Counted from the stretch's first letter, positions 1-12,539 are shown. The stretch is DNA of 64,000 nucleotides from Cynocephalus volans (GCF_027409185.1 NC_084467.1:15924501-15988500); one strand, 5' to 3'. Translations and numbers: made by a program. The notes: generated from the letters alone by a model not told the origin.

Positions 1-1558
1 CCCTATCAACATCCCAATGGCATTTTTTGAAGAAATAGAAAAATTCATCTTAAAATTCATATCAAATCTCAAGGAATCTCGAATAGCCAAAGAAAAACAA
101 AGTTAGAGGTCTCACACTTCCTGATTTGAAAACCAATTACAAAGCTACAGTAATCAAAATGGTGTGATAGTGACATAAAGACAGACTAATGGAATAGAAC
201 AGAGGGCTCAGAAACAAATGCTTGGATATATGATCAAATGATTTCAGTATGGGTGCCAAGAATACTCAGTAGGAAAAGTAAAGTCTTTTCAATACATGGT
301 GTCGGAAAAACTGGATATCCAAGTGCAAAAGAATGAAGTCGGACCATTACCTTCATGATACACAAAAATTAACTCAAAATGGATCGTATCCTAAACATAA
401 TACTTAACACTGTAAAACTTAGAAGAAAACATGGGAGGAAAGCTCCATGACAATGGATTTGGCAATGATTTCTTGGATATGACAACAAAAGCATAAGCAA
501 CAAAAAGAAAATAGATAATTGGGTTCCGTCAAAATTAAAAACTTCTGCACATTAAAGGACACAATTAACAGGGCGAAAAGGCAACTTATGGAATGGGAAA
601 AAAGATTTACAACTCGTATATTTGTAAGAGGTTAATATTCAGAATACATAAAGAACTCCTACAACTCAACACCAACAAAAACAAATGACCCAGCTTAAAA
701 ACAGGCAAAGAACTTCAACAGACATTTCTCCAAAGAAGCCATACAATGGCCAACATGCACATGAAAAGATGCTCATCGTCTCTAATCATTAAGAAAATGC
801 AAATCAAAACAAGATATCACCTCACACCCATCAGGACGGCTTCTATCAAAGAAAAAACAAAAGCAGAAAACAACAAGTGTTAGTAAAGCCATGGAGAAAC
901 TGGAACTCTTGTGCACCATTGGTGGGAATGTAAAACGGTGCAGCTGCTATGGAAAATGATAAGACGGTTTCTCAAAAAATTAAAGATATAATTACCATAT
1001 GCTTCAGCAGTTCCACTTCTCGGTAAAAATCCAAAACAAATGAAAGTGGGGTCTCAAAAGGATATTTGTACATTCGTGTTCATAGCAGCATTATTTGCAA
1101 TAGCCAAAAGGTGGAAGCAACCCAAGTGTCCATCAGCAGATGAATGGATAAGCAAAATGCAATACACACATACAATGGAATATTATTCAGCCTTAAAAAG
1201 GAAGGAAATTCTGACACCTGCTACAACGTGGATGAACCTTGTGGACATTATGTTAAGTGAAATAGGCCAGCTACAAAAAGACAATTACTATATAACACCA
1301 CCTATATGAGGTATCTAGAGTAGTCAAATTCATACACACAAAAAGTACAATCGTGGTTGCCAGGGGATAGGGAGAGGAGGAAGCAAGGAGTCGTTGTTTA
1401 ATGGGGACAGAGTTTCAGTTTTGCAAGATGAAAAAGTTTTGGAGATTGGTTGCACAACAGTGTGAATATACTTAACAATACTAAACTGTACACTTAAAAA
1501 TGATTACAATGATAAATTTTATGTTATGCGTATGTACCACAATTAAAAATAAAAAATA
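1..1558 (+). repeat. L1 LINE, 3' part (end of ORF2 and 3' UTR)
   Basis: The sequence reads like the last part of L1 ORF2 and its 3' UTR: 'gaatagccaaag' near 83, 'tcaccatcaggacggc'-type text near 820-840, 'cccaagtgtccatcagcagatgaatgg' near 1120-1145 and 'acaatggaatattattcag' near 1172. The open stretch 1040-1309 is a fragment of the reverse transcriptase C-terminus with no intact upstream frame. It ends in A-rich text near 1558. The element starts outside the window and is too decayed to code. Confidence 0.9.
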
Positions 1559-1599
1559 TCAAAGAGCAACTACAATTCACAGCCTTAGAGCCTTAAGAG

Positions 1600-2870
1600 A
1601 TAATATTATGTCCACGAAACAATAATAGCATGCTATAAAAAAGAACAAGAAATTGCTAATAGAAGTGAAAAGATATGAGAAGAGGGATTAAAAAATGTAA
1701 TAGAGAAGTTGGAAGATAAAGGTGAGGTAATGTCCCCGAAAATAGAACAAACATTTTTTAAAGTGGAAAGTTGGAAAGAACATTTCGAAAAATTAGAAGA
1801 TCATCCAAGAGGTCCAACTAAGATAGATCTGGAAAGAAAAAACAAAAACAGAAAATGGAATGGAAGAAATTAGCACAAAGAAATTTCCCCAAGATTGAAT
1901 TCTGGATTAAAGGGCTCACAGTAAATACACGTCATTATAAAACTTTAGACCTCTAGAAGATTTTAAAAGCTTACATAGAATAATCAAGTCATACACACAG
2001 AATCAGGTATTAGAATGTCATTTGACTTTCAACAGCAACAACAGATAGTGTCTTCAAAATTCTGAGGGAAATTTATTTCCAATCTAGAATTTGACACCAA
2101 GGCAAACTATCAATCAGATCTACTGGAGTATATATATATACTCTGCCAAAGCAAAGAAAAAACAACAAGAGAAAAAAGAAAAAGCAAGGGATCCAGAAAA
2201 CAGAATCACAAACTCAACACAGGAAAAAAGCAAAGGAAATTCCCAGGACGGTGGTAGAACAAGATCTCAGGACAATAGCTCCACAGGTATATGGAGGAAC
2301 CAGTCCAGACAGAAGCCCTGGGAGGACGCCTCCAGGGGCCACAAAGAACTGGAAAGATCACCGGGTGTGTTCAACCAGGTCCAGAGGAATTCTTATGGTT
2401 CTGTTGGAGAATTGGAAGATGAATTAGTGATAAGTACATAAGAAAGCTTTTTTGTTTTGTTTTTAAAGAGGCAATTACTAACTTCTGGAAAAGAAAAAAA
2501 AAAGTTGTCCAATAAGGGAAATGGAATCATGACACACTTCAAGGCTCAGCTTTGAATATTTACATAGTCATAATAATTAAACACTGAATACTGGAGGAAC
2601 AAAAACAACGAAATGTTCTCAGTAAACTGGGAGGGAGGGAGCAGAAAAATGTGTGTAATAGAGGTAGATAAAAGGACAGTAATTCTCATCTTCCATACCA
2701 GTGAGACAATTGATAATAACTTAAAAACTGGAAAATCTAAATTAGAAATGTTATTAGAAATATAAATACGGACGTATATGACAGAAATGCCATCTAAAAT
2801 CTGTAAAGGAGTGGTTGTCTTTGCAAGTAAGAATGGAGACTACGGAAGGGCAGGTGGGGCAAGGGATTGA
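1600..2870 (+). repeat. HAL1-like / old L1 remnant
   Basis: A-rich text contains phrases typical of HAL1 or L1ME elements: 'gatcatccaagaggtccaac' near 1800, 'caaagaaatttccccaagattga' near 1876, 'cttcaaaattctgagggaaat' near 2052 and 'aaactatcaatcaga' near 2104. A 116-codon frame at 2091-2441 is rich in Lys, Glu and Gln. I read it as a decayed element frame, not a gene. The family name is from memory. Confidence 0.7.
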
Positions 2871-2935
2871 TTTTGTTTTGGGGTTCTTTTTTTGAATTAT
2901 AAGCCTACTATAAGCGAGCTATTTGACTTTTTAAA

Positions 2936-3088
2936 CGAGTGTCTTCAAAAGTTCATGGCAAGATTCGTACCATCTTTTTTTTTTTTTTTTACAAGGCAAA
3001 TGACAAGCTGCCTTTTAACTGGGAAAAATACCAGCAATGTATGCATATTACAATTCCATTTTTCCACGAACTTTTTGAAGTACCCTCA
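2936..3088. mobile_element. Mariner-type MITE, copy 1, with an internal insertion
   Basis: The ends are inverted copies of each other: 'gtcttcaaaagttcatgg' at the left and the complement of that motif ('ccacgaactttttgaagtac') at the right, with TA at 3089-3090. Two other copies lie at 36965 and 60336. This one is about twice as long because roughly 70 bp, starting with a T-run at 2977, sits in its middle. The TA flank and terminal repeats suggest a Tc1/mariner-derived non-autonomous element. Confidence 0.7.
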
Positions 3089-3123
3089 TATAAGTAGAAA
3101 TATGGTAGAAGTAAAAATTAAAT

Positions 3124-3245
3124 TGGGCTGGCCAGTTAGTTCAGTTGGTTAGGGCACAGAGTTATAACACCAAGGTCAAGGGTTCGGATCTCCATACTGG
3201 CCAGCCGCCAACAAACAAACAAAAAATAAATATAAATTGAAAAAA
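3124..3245 (+). repeat. tRNA-Ile-derived SINE (CYN-like monomer)
   Basis: The head reads 'gctggccagttagttcagt' then 'tggttagggc', with a B-box-like 'gggttcggatctcc' near 3179 and an A-rich tail from about 3210. It resembles a tRNA-Ile gene with box A and box B of a polymerase III promoter. It fits the colugo CYN SINE family as I remember it. Confidence 0.8.
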
Positions 3246-5780
3246 GGAAACAAGTCCAATTGCACACCAGTCTGTGAAGGTGATGCCTTGGTGCGAGGCT
3301 GGGAGCCCCTTACCAAGGACTAAAGGGAAAGCTTCACAGAGAAGACAGCCCTGAGTCCTGCCTCCACCAAGGAGACCAGGCCAGCCTGCTTAGCCATCCG
3401 AACAGAAAGAAGGGTGGAAAACTCTGAGGGCAGCTGAGCCCTCTAAAGGAACAAGTTTTGAGGAAGAAGAGTAGACTGGCCAAGACCAAGGTTGGGGATA
3501 TATGGAGGAGCCCAGGAGAAGACAATGAACTGAGGAGGGGGAGGAGAGAATCCAGGCCCAGGAGGACGCGTGAGTTGTTAGTGTACAAAGGGGTTCACAA
3601 GCACTGTACTAAGAGAGTTGTTAACAAAGGGGTTAAGGATGTCAAATGCTTCTTTGTAGTCAAGGGGACCTAATATAAAAACAGATTATTGCATTTGCTG
3701 TGATCTCACACACTCACACAGTCCCAGGTGACACCCCCTCCCCCAGCCCTGAGTGGATTTTTCCAAAAGGCAATGGGAACAGAGAAGCCAGGCCACCAGG
3801 GTTAAGGACAATGAGCCAGGCTAGGGAGGGAGTGGAGACTCTGAGTGTCAACACACAGCTACCTGAGGCTGCTCCATCCCTATGTCCTCTGGTAGGCAGG
3901 AGGCTTAGGGTTGCCTGATAAAATTACATGCAATATTTGGGACATACTTATACTAAAAACAAATTGTTGCTCATCTGAAATTCAAATTTCATTGGGTGTC
4001 TTTATATGTCAATTCTAGCAACCCCAAGGAGGCTACAACCCTCCTTCAGTCAAAAGCTTGGAATTTTCTTGGCCTTCCATGCTGAGACTTTAACTCTGGC
4101 CTCTCCCACCAGCCCACTGCCAGTGGGGCAGGGAACCTCCAGCGGCAAGGTCCAGAGAGTGGCCCTAGGACACCCAATGCAGGACACAGCGTAATTTTTC
4201 AATGAGCTGACTTTCGGGTTAAAACCAAGTGAAGTCCTTTCTATAAAGGGATTTGGTTGGTTAATGTCTTCATTGGCCCAAGATGCAAATCTGGTGCCAT
4301 GAAAAGCACTCCAATGTTCACTAGCTTCTCAGAGCCTGTTCGCTCCTTGGGAAATGAGGCTACATCTGCTGGATGGAAACAGCGCAAGGCTTTCATGTCC
4401 TTCTCGTGTGAGTTTTTACCACAAGCATGTGCTGTATCGCTTTTATAATCAGCAAAAGGCAATAAAGACAGTTCCAGATTGAAAATGAAAAGGAGGCTGC
4501 AGCGGACCAGAGAATCTGAGGCACCCTCCAAAGCGAAGATTCTGCAATTCTAAGTAATTTCCTGTACTTTATTTGCATATCATTTTCTTCTTGCTCATTA
4601 TTTTACTTTTATTCCCCCGACGTTTCTGAACCCAGCCACTCACCACTCTGGCCCAGAATGCTACTGGCAGCCACAAAGCACACCATCTCCCCCACCCCAC
4701 CCCCACTCTTGCAGGTCACACGGTTTGGTTTGGCCCTGCCCCCAAGCCTCCCGGCTCTGAATTCAGCCCCAGCCCCAGACCTGGGCTCACTTCGGACCTG
4801 GAGGAACCAGAGATGACCTATTTAGAAGCCAAAGAAAAAGCCTGAGGATTGAGCTCAAGGAGATAAGCCTCCTGGGCCCACATCACAGCAGTCCCCAGAC
4901 TCTAGGGAGCCTGAAAGGGGGAGACGTGGCCCCACACCTAGGATAACTGTCACTACACCAGAACCATTCCCTGAGAAGAGCCAGTCACTTCTCATTGGGG
5001 GTCCCAGGGGTGGATGGAGAACACCCCATCCCGACCAGCACCTGGTGGACTCACAGAAGGGTGGGGCCCACCCAGGCCTGGGTGGAGCCCTCACTCCACT
5101 TCCTACCAGCCTTGGGACCTTGGGCCAGTCATTTAACTGAGCCTGGGCTGTCCTGAGGATTAAATGAGATAACGAATACTAAACACCTGAGAACGCTTAA
5201 GGAGCTCACAAATAGAGTCTATCTGTTTAATCCGGGGAGAGCCCAGAGGCCGCCCGTTGGCCAGGACGAGCTTTTCACGTGCAACTCCCACAGGCACAGG
5301 ACTGAGCTAGAAGGTTCCCCCACCCTCAAAGCGTATGCTCTCCCTGCCTCAGTCCAGGCGATGGGCACTGCCAGCCGCTGGAACAGTGACCGTCCCCCAG
5401 CTCAGGCGCAGCAGCCTGGCCCACGACCTTGGAGGAACCTGGGAGAAAGCTTCACCAGGCGACAGTACTTTTCCACCGCACTGCTCGGCCACCTCAACTG
5501 GCTTATGCTGTGCAGACGGGAGGCAAAGTGCGCCAGGCCGGCCCCATCATGAACCCACACCAAATCCCGCTCTCAGGGGTGGGAATAAGGGGATGCTGTG
5601 GGTAAGGAGCAGCAGGAATCCTAGGAGGGGGTGTGGGGGGTCTCCGAGCGCGCCACGGGGACTTGGGGACCACTAGTGAGTTCAGAGAAATTTGCATTGG
5701 CAAAGTGCTCCGGTACAATTTCAGGGCATTCGTCCTCTTGAACCGCCCCCCAACCCCCACCCCTCCAATAGTAGTGACTA
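3246..5780. other. Intergenic sequence upstream of FAM43B, no gene seen
   Basis: No reading frame here looks like a conserved protein and there is no clear transposon except a weak MIR-like patch at about 5095-5225. Base composition is mixed, becoming GC-rich toward 5780. An octamer-type ATTTGCAT motif lies at about 4570. Distal control elements for FAM43B could be here, but nothing in the sequence alone proves it. Confidence 0.5.
5095..5225 (+). repeat. MIR fragment
   Basis: The order 'gggaccttgggccagtcat', 'gaggattaaatgagataac' and a degenerate 'aacgcttaaggagctcac' follows the MIR core and 3' part. Confidence 0.6.
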
Positions 5781-5789
5781 AACTCGTTC

Positions 5790-7300
5790 CACGGCGCCTG
5801 TGCCGGGTCCCGGGCTGCGCGAGCCTGCGTGGGGGGAGGGGACTAGAGACTAGCGGTCCCGCCCGGTGATGTAGGCAGCCCGGGGAGGTGGAGCCGCGAC
5901 GCCTGAAGGAGTCCCCACCGCAGCCGCTCTCTCGTCTACCCCACCCCGGCTCCGGCGACCTCCCTGCCGCCGCAATCTGGGCGGCGGGGACCGCGGGAAC
6001 TCCCCCTGTTCGGGCCTGGGGGCGTCCGTCACCCCCAGCCCCTGCCCCTCCTTGCCTCCCAGACGGCTGGAGCCACTCCCGGGAGGATCTGTTCCCGGCC
6101 GCCCGGCCCCCGCCCGGGCATTTCGGCTGCCAGCCCGGCCGGGCACCGGGCATCTGGGAAGCTAGCGCCGCCTGGCACTTGGCATCTCGGGCACCGGCTG
6201 TCTGCAGCGCCTCCCTGCTTCTCGCGACTCCAGGGCGGTGGGCTTCTGTGCGCCTTCCCCTCCCCCGGCCGCCCGGCAGGACGCCCCTCGGCTCCTCGCG
6301 CCCCCAGCCCCTTTGGCCGCCGCCGCGATGCTGCCCTGGAGACGCAACAAATTTGTGCTGGTGGAGGACGAGGCCGAGTGCAAGGCGAAGAGCCTGAGTC
6401 CAGGGCTCGCCTACACGTCGCTGCTCTCCAGCTTCCTGCGCTCCTGCCCGGACCTGCTGCCCGACTGGCCGCTGGAGCGCCTGAGCCGCGTGTTCCGCAG
6501 CCGGCGCCAGAAAGTGGAGCTCAACAAGGAGGACCCGACCTACACCGTGTGGTACCTGGGCAACGCCGTCACCCTGCACGCCAAGGGCGACGGCTGCACC
6601 GACGACGCCGTGGGCAAGATCTGGGCGCGCTGCGGGCCGGGCGGGGGCACCAAGATGAAGCTGACGCTGGGGCCGCACGGCCTCCGCATGCAGCCGTGCG
6701 AGCGGGGCGCCGCTGGGGGCTCGGGGGGCCGCAGGCCGGCGCACGCCTACCTGCTCCCGCGCATCACCTACTGCACGGCGGACGGGCGCCACCCGCGCGT
6801 CTTCGCCTGGGTCTACCGCCACCAGGCGCGCCACAAGGCCGTGGTGCTGCGCTGCCACGCCGTGCTGCTGGCGCGGGCGCACAAGGCGCGCGCCCTGGCA
6901 CGCCTGCTCCGCCAGACCGCGCTGGCGGCCTTCAGCGACTTCAAGCGCCTGCAGCGCCAGAGCGACGCGCGCCACGTGCGCCAGCAGCACCTCCGCGCGG
7001 GGGGCGCCGCCGCCTCGGTGCCCCGCGCCCCGCTGCGCCGCCTGCTCAATGCCAAATGCGCCTACCGGCCGCCGCCGACCGAGCGCGGCCGTGGGGCGCC
7101 GCGACTCAGCAGCATCCAGGAGGAGGACGAGGAGGAGGAGGCGGAGGACCCGGAGGAGCGCGAGAGGCCCGAGGTGCTCAGCCTGGCCCGGGAGCTGAGG
7201 ACGTGCAGCCTGCTGGGCGCCCCGGCGCCTCCGCCGCCCGCGCAGCCCGGCCGCTGGAAGGCCGGCCCCAGGGAGCGGGCGGGCCAGGCGCGCTGAGATC
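5790..7300. promoter_or_regulatory. CpG island covering FAM43B promoter and coding exon
   Basis: This stretch is far richer in G, C and CpG than its surroundings, and the CpG density stays high through the whole coding exon. The block about 5790-6327 upstream of the ATG has no TATA box at a sensible distance, as expected for a CpG-island promoter. The transcription start cannot be fixed from sequence; it should fall within this 540-bp block. Confidence 0.75.
6328..7296 (+). CDS. FAM43B: FAM43B, PTB/PID-domain protein, single coding exon
   Basis: A 322-residue protein that I recognise as FAM43B (about 329 residues in human). The frame is open further upstream to 6238, but the ATG at 6328 has a good context (gccgccgcgATG) and starts the conserved MLPWRRNKF end; the 30 residues before it are low-complexity Pro/Ala. 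A phosphotyrosine-binding-like domain (PID_2 family) spans about residues 65-205, including '[21 protein letters not shown]' at 69-89. A basic helix-rich part follows, then an acidic run at 265-280 and a Pro-rich tail. There is no signal peptide or membrane segment, so it should be intracellular. The family is intronless in its coding part. Its molecular role is poorly defined; FAM43B has been linked to growth restraint, which I cannot judge here. The gene lies 33 kb upstream of CDA, as in human. Confidence 0.95.
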   Translation: MLPWRRNKFVLVEDEAECKAKSLSPGLAYTSLLSSFLRSCPDLLPDWPLERLSRVFRSRRQKVELNKEDPTYTVWYLGNAVTLHAKGDGCTDDAVGKIWARCGPGGGTKMKLTLGPHGLRMQPCERGAAGGSGGRRPAHAYLLPRITYCTADGRHPRVFAWVYRHQARHKAVVLRCHAVLLARAHKARALARLLRQTALAAFSDFKRLQRQSDARHVRQQHLRAGGAAASVPRAPLRRLLNAKCAYRPPPTERGRGAPRLSSIQEEDEEEEAEDPEERERPEVLSLARELRTCSLLGAPAPPPPAQPGRWKAGPRERAGQAR

Positions 7301-8302
7301 GGAGGCGCAGGACTCTCAGCCCCATACGCAGCCTCCAACCCCGGTCCTGCCTGCTTCGGCTCCCCCACGGTCCCTGGCCCTTGCTTCCCTCGTGGTCTCA
7401 GTTGCTGTCTACCCCACTGCCTCATCCTGGCTCAAGGTGATGCCTTGATGTGCCCTTGATTATTGGGGGTGTTCACTTATCCCCACACCCAGAGTTTCAC
7501 GGGCCCTCCATTGTGGAAGTGCCCCCTACGATTTACACCAAGTCCCTTTGCCCAAAGACCACACGCGCCCTCCCAGAACACCCTCTTGAGAGAAGCGGGG
7601 AGAAGTTTTCGGAAATCTAGGAAGGTGGGTTTGGACCCTGGCCGGGGTGGAGGCAGTGGCCCTGCCTTTCCTCCTTCAGCCGTCCTGATAAGAAACCCTG
7701 GAGAGGCATTCTACAGGGGAGAAGTCTGGCGTCCCGGGAGAACTGGGGCCAGGCCCATGGTGGGCACCGAGTCTGCTGTCCTACACACAGGGAAGAATTC
7801 TCAGGCCCTATGCCCAGCTGCTTTACCCCTTGCAGGACTCCTGGGACTTCACTGCTCGGCCTCTGGAGGAGACTGCGATGGTTCCCACCAACAAACAACA
7901 GGTTAGGCCGGGTAACAGCTCTGCACCAGGCAGCTGCCCAAGCCTCTGCCCTGGCATTCCCACAGGATTCCTCACCCACCCCATGTCTCTGCAGACACGT
8001 GTGTATAGTCCCCCACTAGGTGCCCCACAACCAGGACCAAGATGAGGCCTCCAAAGGAGGTAAGGAGAACCTTTGGCAGGTGCTTGGGGACACTGACTAC
8101 CCAGAAAGTGGACACAGCAGAGATGCCCCCAAGTCAAGGCTCATCAGAGCAGGTGGGTCCCAACAGCAGCTGGATTCTCAAGCGTGATGAGGAAGGAGGG
8201 TGTGTTAACCCAACCCAGGGGATGGGCCGCTGCCCGGGTATCTCCATAAGGCCACGAGAAGCCCAAAGATCTGTGTATCACAACATGATCATTGTAAATA
8301 AA
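7297..8302 (+). other. FAM43B: FAM43B 3' UTR (predicted)
   Basis: About 1 kb follows the stop codon before the first canonical poly(A) signal in a good context at 8297-8302. That gives a transcript of roughly 2-2.5 kb, similar to the human single-exon gene. Open frames here overlap each other on both strands and look like chance. Confidence 0.6.
8297..8302 (+). terminator. FAM43B: Poly(A) signal AATAAA for FAM43B
   Basis: AATAAA is followed within 30 bp by a T-rich run (gttttttcag) and then 'tgtgttatgtttg', a normal GU-rich downstream element. Confidence 0.65.
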
Positions 8303-9445
8303 GTGGACCTGTTTTTTCAGCCCTGTTACCACTCCTGTGTTATGTTTGATGCCAGGCCTGCTGGGGGTGAGAAGATTACCATCAAAACCCTGAAGGGCAG
8401 GAAGACCCCAGGAAGTGGCCCCTTTTAGCAGCTTGAGCCAGCTCCTAGGATTGGGAGGGAGGTGTGGGTTGCTGCCAGGAAGCTGTTACTGTAATGTCAG
8501 AGGAGGAGACAGTAACATATGCCTCTTCTGGAAATCACGTGTGCTAAGCCCTGGAGGGGTGTCACTGTCTGTCTCAGCCTCCCGGAATGTCTGTACACCT
8601 GGGCACTCAGACGCAAGTGTCACTGGGAGGGGGCACTGAGCTGGGGGCTTCTCATAAGCCATGTTTCTTTTGGAAGGTTCATGAGTATGTTGCGCATGTG
8701 GTATAGACTATGTATGTCCCCTTGGGATGAAAGGAGAGCAGGTTATAAGGGAGAGGGTAAGCAGCCTGATTTCTTTCAAAGGAGCTGGAGAAGTCTGTCT
8801 ACATCCTTGTGACAGCATGAGTCTTGAGCTCCGATATCTTCTTTATTCCTGTACCGAGCTGGGCACTCATCCCAGAGTTGCCTGGAGCCCAAACAAGTGG
8901 CCTCTGCCACTGCCAGCCATCAGAATGGCTGTTTCCTGGAGCTGCCAGAAAAGAGAGCACCCCTGCCACTTCACCCTGGCAGAACCCATGCAAGGTCAGA
9001 GGGCTTCAGAGGGGATAGCTGGGCTTGACTCCGCATGTCGGCGGTGACAAGGACCCACCGGGCAAGGGTGCCCTGCATGTTCATTGTTTCTGTCTTGCAC
9101 ACTGCCAGGGCTTTTGTGGGTGTGTCTCCCCATTTGCAGAAGGAGAAGAGGAAATGGGAAGGTGGCAGACGTGGGAGAGGACGATGGGCTGCAGAGCCCC
9201 TGGCGTTGACTGAGGCAACCTCACCCAGAATCAGGGTCAAAAGCAGATTCACATGGCAGATACTTAGCAATTGCCTTGCCGCAGGCACTGTGCTAGTCAT
9301 TGGGGGTCCAGGAGACCCTCTCTTGAGGCTCTTACATTCTCAAGTGAGATGCATATAATTAAAGGAGCACTTACTACGTAGTAATTCACAGGCCTGCTCC
9401 AGCCTCAGCCCGTTTCTCCTCTTTTCTCCTCCAGCAGCCTCCCCC

Positions 9446-9472
9446 CCACCCCCACCCCCACCCCCACACACA
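9446..9472. repeat. (CCCCCA)n simple repeat
   Basis: Tandem CCCCCA units run into CACACA. Length is likely variable. Confidence 0.8.
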
Positions 9473-9529
9473 GTCCCCTCCTTCCTCACTCACGCTCTGC
9501 TCTCTAGACCTGGAATTAGAAGGTCTGGC

Positions 9530-9725
9530 TGAGAGGCCTCTTTGCCTCCTTCCCAGCTGTGTGACATTGGGTCACTCACTTGGCCTCCCTGATCCTCAAC
9601 CTTTAACAATGGTAAAATGGGGATAATAGCTCCTCTTACAACCTCAAAGGTTAGTTGTAAGAATTAAGTAGAATCATGTCTGTAGAAATGCTTTGGTAAA
9701 TAATAAAATGCCCAGCACATGTAAA
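9530..9725 (+). repeat. MIR SINE
   Basis: Carries 'agctgtgtgacattgggtcac', 'aatggtaaaatggggataat' and 'aagaattaagtagaat' in MIR order. Confidence 0.8.
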
Positions 9726-9984
9726 GAACAACCATTTTACCTATAGAGCCCCTCTCTTTAGAATTTTAGTGTGCCTTCCCCCCCATGCACCCCAACTCCT
9801 CTCTCCCTGGTGACAGTGGTTGTAAGTTGTTTTCACTGGCCACATCTTCATTTTCAATGTGTTTGATGGGTTGAGGGTCAGACAAGCCACAGGCAAACCA
9901 GCACAGCTCCAACCACCACCAGGGGCAGAGTCAGGTGTTTGGGGCTGCTCCAGCCACCAGGCCCAGGGGACATTGCTACCCAGG

Positions 9985-10000
9985 GCGGGGGGGGGGGGGG
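9985..10000. repeat. Homopolymer G run
   Basis: A near-pure G run after 'ccaggg'. Such runs are prone to assembly length errors and could form G-quadruplexes. Confidence 0.8.
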
Positions 10001-10659
10001 CATGTCCTGGAGAACCACACCCAGCTCCATCTATGAACGTCCTTCTGATCTTAGGCACAAAAGAAAAGAGCCCAGAACCAGTGGTCAGGCATTCTAGTGC
10101 CCTGTGTCTCACCTGCCTTCAGATTCTTTACCTGGAAAATGAGAATGGGAGCGGGGTGGACTGGTGGTTTTCAAACCAGGTTCCTCGAGCCCTAGATTTT
10201 CCAGGGGTGCCCCAAGAGCTGCTGTGGAGGTGATGGGCAGATGGAGTGGAGAAGCCCCCCACGCTGCTTTAACTAGAGCAGTGTGTATTTTCTGTTTGGG
10301 ATTTCTGTGATCCTATTTGAATAATGGGATTCTACAGTTTGTTATTAAGTTTATATCACTGGATGAAATGCTCACTAAACCTCCCTTCCAGCCCTGATGC
10401 TCTAAGGCCTGTTGGGCTGACTGGGTCTTAGAAGTGTTGTTGGGCATGTAAGGGCTTTTCAAGAACAACAGGCAGCCAAACCATGCGGGAAGTGCGCCCC
10501 CACTGAGGCCTGCAACTCAGGGGTCAAGACTCTTCCTGGGACCTCTGGGGCCTAGCCTCATCTCTCCTTCTCCCACTCCAGGGGCGCTAGGCTGTGACTA
10601 ATGTGACATGTGCCACAGCACACAAAATAAAGCCACTGCCAATGCCATCCTGGCTCCCC

Positions 10660-11090
10660 GCTGCTCGTCTTCCACATGGCAACCCTACCCTGTTCCCCAG
10701 ACTTAGCCATGCGTTCCCAGCTCAGGCCTTGGCTTATGCTGTTCCTGCTACCCGGAATGCTTTTCCCTTTGGCTACACATTTTCAAATCCTACCCTTTCT
10801 TCCAGGCCCAGCTCCAATTTCACCTCTTCAAAACTTTTCCTTATGCACACCCCTCCTCCACTCCTGCCAAATCTGGGGGTGATCTCTCTTCTCAGACTCA
10901 CACAGGACTTGGTTTGTGCTTTTCTCATGGTCTTCAATCCTGTTCTGCCTTGGATTACTCTTCTCATGTTAATGTCTTATCTCTCGTATTGATCCATTTT
11001 CATTTCTCCACCTCCTTCCACGGTGCTTGTCCATGACAAGGCAGAGAGTTGACACTCAGTAATAATTTGTTGAATGAATACAGGAATGAA
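10660..11090 (+). repeat. L2 LINE 3' end
   Basis: Typical L2 order: 'cttggcttatgctgttcctg', 'acccggaatgcttttccct', 'ccaggcccagctccaatttc' and the tail 'ttgttgaatgaatacaggaatgaatga'. The short frames inside are not genes. Confidence 0.8.
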
Positions 11091-11494
11091 TGAGCCAGAT
11101 GGAGGGGCCATCGTGGGACAGGAAACCAAGTGGGTGGAGAAGCATTCCCTCTGCCAAGCTTCTGCCTGGAGATGCTGAGGGAGAACTGTCCTCAGATGCT
11201 CTTTTCAGATGGGTGGCTGTTCTTGGGGAGAAGACCAGCAGTCAGAGAGATGAGACCAGGGGAGGAAACTGAAGCCTCTGTCCCCAGGGTCTGCCCCAAG
11301 TGCTAAAGCCCCAGAACGGGGCCCTCTCACTCTCTAGGCTCATTCGGCCCTCAACTCAGAGCTAATACCCAAAATACAGAGCAGCTCCTGGCCGGGTGGT
11401 GACCAGCCACCCTGCAGACACGCTGGCTGGGATTTGCAGCCTCTTGGTGGGGGGTGGGACGATCATCTGGAAAGATGCTGTCTCTAACACCCAG

Positions 11495-11745
11495 ACAGTC
11501 AAACATGGGCTTTGGCATCAGACAGGCTTGAATGCCAGTCCCAGCACTGCCACTTGATGGCTGTATGACTTCGTGCACGTCCAAAAACCTGTATTTTTAT
11601 AGGTTTCCCATCTGTAAAAATAGGGATAGGTGAGTCTACATCTCATATGGGTGTTGGGAGAATGGTGTAAATTTGGATAATTTGTTTAGTCCAGTGTCCA
11701 GTGCATGCAGTAAGTGGTAGCTGCTGCTAGTCTGTTTATTATTAT
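11495..11745 (+). repeat. MIR SINE
   Basis: 'gctttggcatcagacaggct', 'cttgatggctgtatgacttc' and 'cccatctgtaaaaatagggat' follow the MIR consensus. Confidence 0.75.
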
Positions 11746-12539
11746 CATTTTACCTGGAGCTCTCCTGAGGGGCAGATCTGGGATGAGGAGATCAGGTGCC
11801 TGGTCTTTGAGACACTAAATACGTTGTCTGTTCATGCCCTTGGGTGGCTACCCACCTAAAGTCTCATTTATTTCTAAACCGTGGTAGAAGATTCGACTAC
11901 AGACTTGCCATATTAACATGTCTCTATTTGTTCAACCTACATAAGCCCGATCACCTTAACACAGGTCAGATCCAACAGCTATACTTGTTCTTTTTCACCT
12001 TATCACGGAGCACAGTGTCAGACACACAGTAAACACTCAGAGGTGAGTGAATGAAAGATTGAGTGACGAGTAGCTGCTGGCAGAATGCACACACAAACCT
12101 TCCCAGCGAAGGCCTGCAGATAACTGGGACGCCATTCCTTTGTGACCACTGGCTCAGCTTCCCTTCCTCGTCCCTGTTTGTCCTTAACCACAGGTTAAAG
12201 AAGAGAGGAAGATGCTGCTGGCTGAGCTAAAGGACAGGTAAAAAGGACTGAGGGGGCAGCGTGCAGAGCAAGTCTCTGAGCCAGAACTGTCCTCTCTCAC
12301 CCTTTGCTCCACTCCTGCCTGTCCTCAGAGCACATAGGGTTTGTGAGCTGATCACAGTCACTGAGCTGCCCCTTCATAGGTGGAAGAAGGTTGGATGGGC
12401 AAGAACCAGAGGAAGCTGGAGTCCAGGCCATTGTAAGGGAGACTTCAGCTGGGATGATCAGGCCCACATTGCTGCAAGCTGGGAACTCTTGACAAAAAAG
12501 ACCGAAGGGGTTGGGCTGTTCTGGAAAGCTTAGGTAGAC

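Larger units (their letters stand above)
8303..10600. other. Intergenic, no gene; old repeats
   Basis: Holds a fragment of an ancient repeat (about 9250-9370, 'ggcactgtgctagtcattgggg'), a MIR at 9530-9725, a C-rich CCCCCA tract near 9446-9470 and a run of G at 9985-10000. Nothing looks coding. Confidence 0.5.

Noticed and set aside
6238-6327. Upstream in-frame ATG that would add 30 residues to FAM43B
   Set aside because: The added part is Pro/Ala-rich and not part of the conserved family start MLPWRRNKF; the context of the ATG at 6328 is better.
5503-7425. A 640-codon open frame on the - strand across FAM43B
   Set aside because: It is antisense to a conserved gene in a CpG island. High GC removes stop codons in all frames; the translation is Arg/Ala/Pro/Gly-rich with no recognisable domain.
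6378-7448. A 356-codon frame overlapping FAM43B on the same strand
   Set aside because: Shifted frame of FAM43B, low-complexity Pro/Ala/Arg, runs beyond the true stop by chance.
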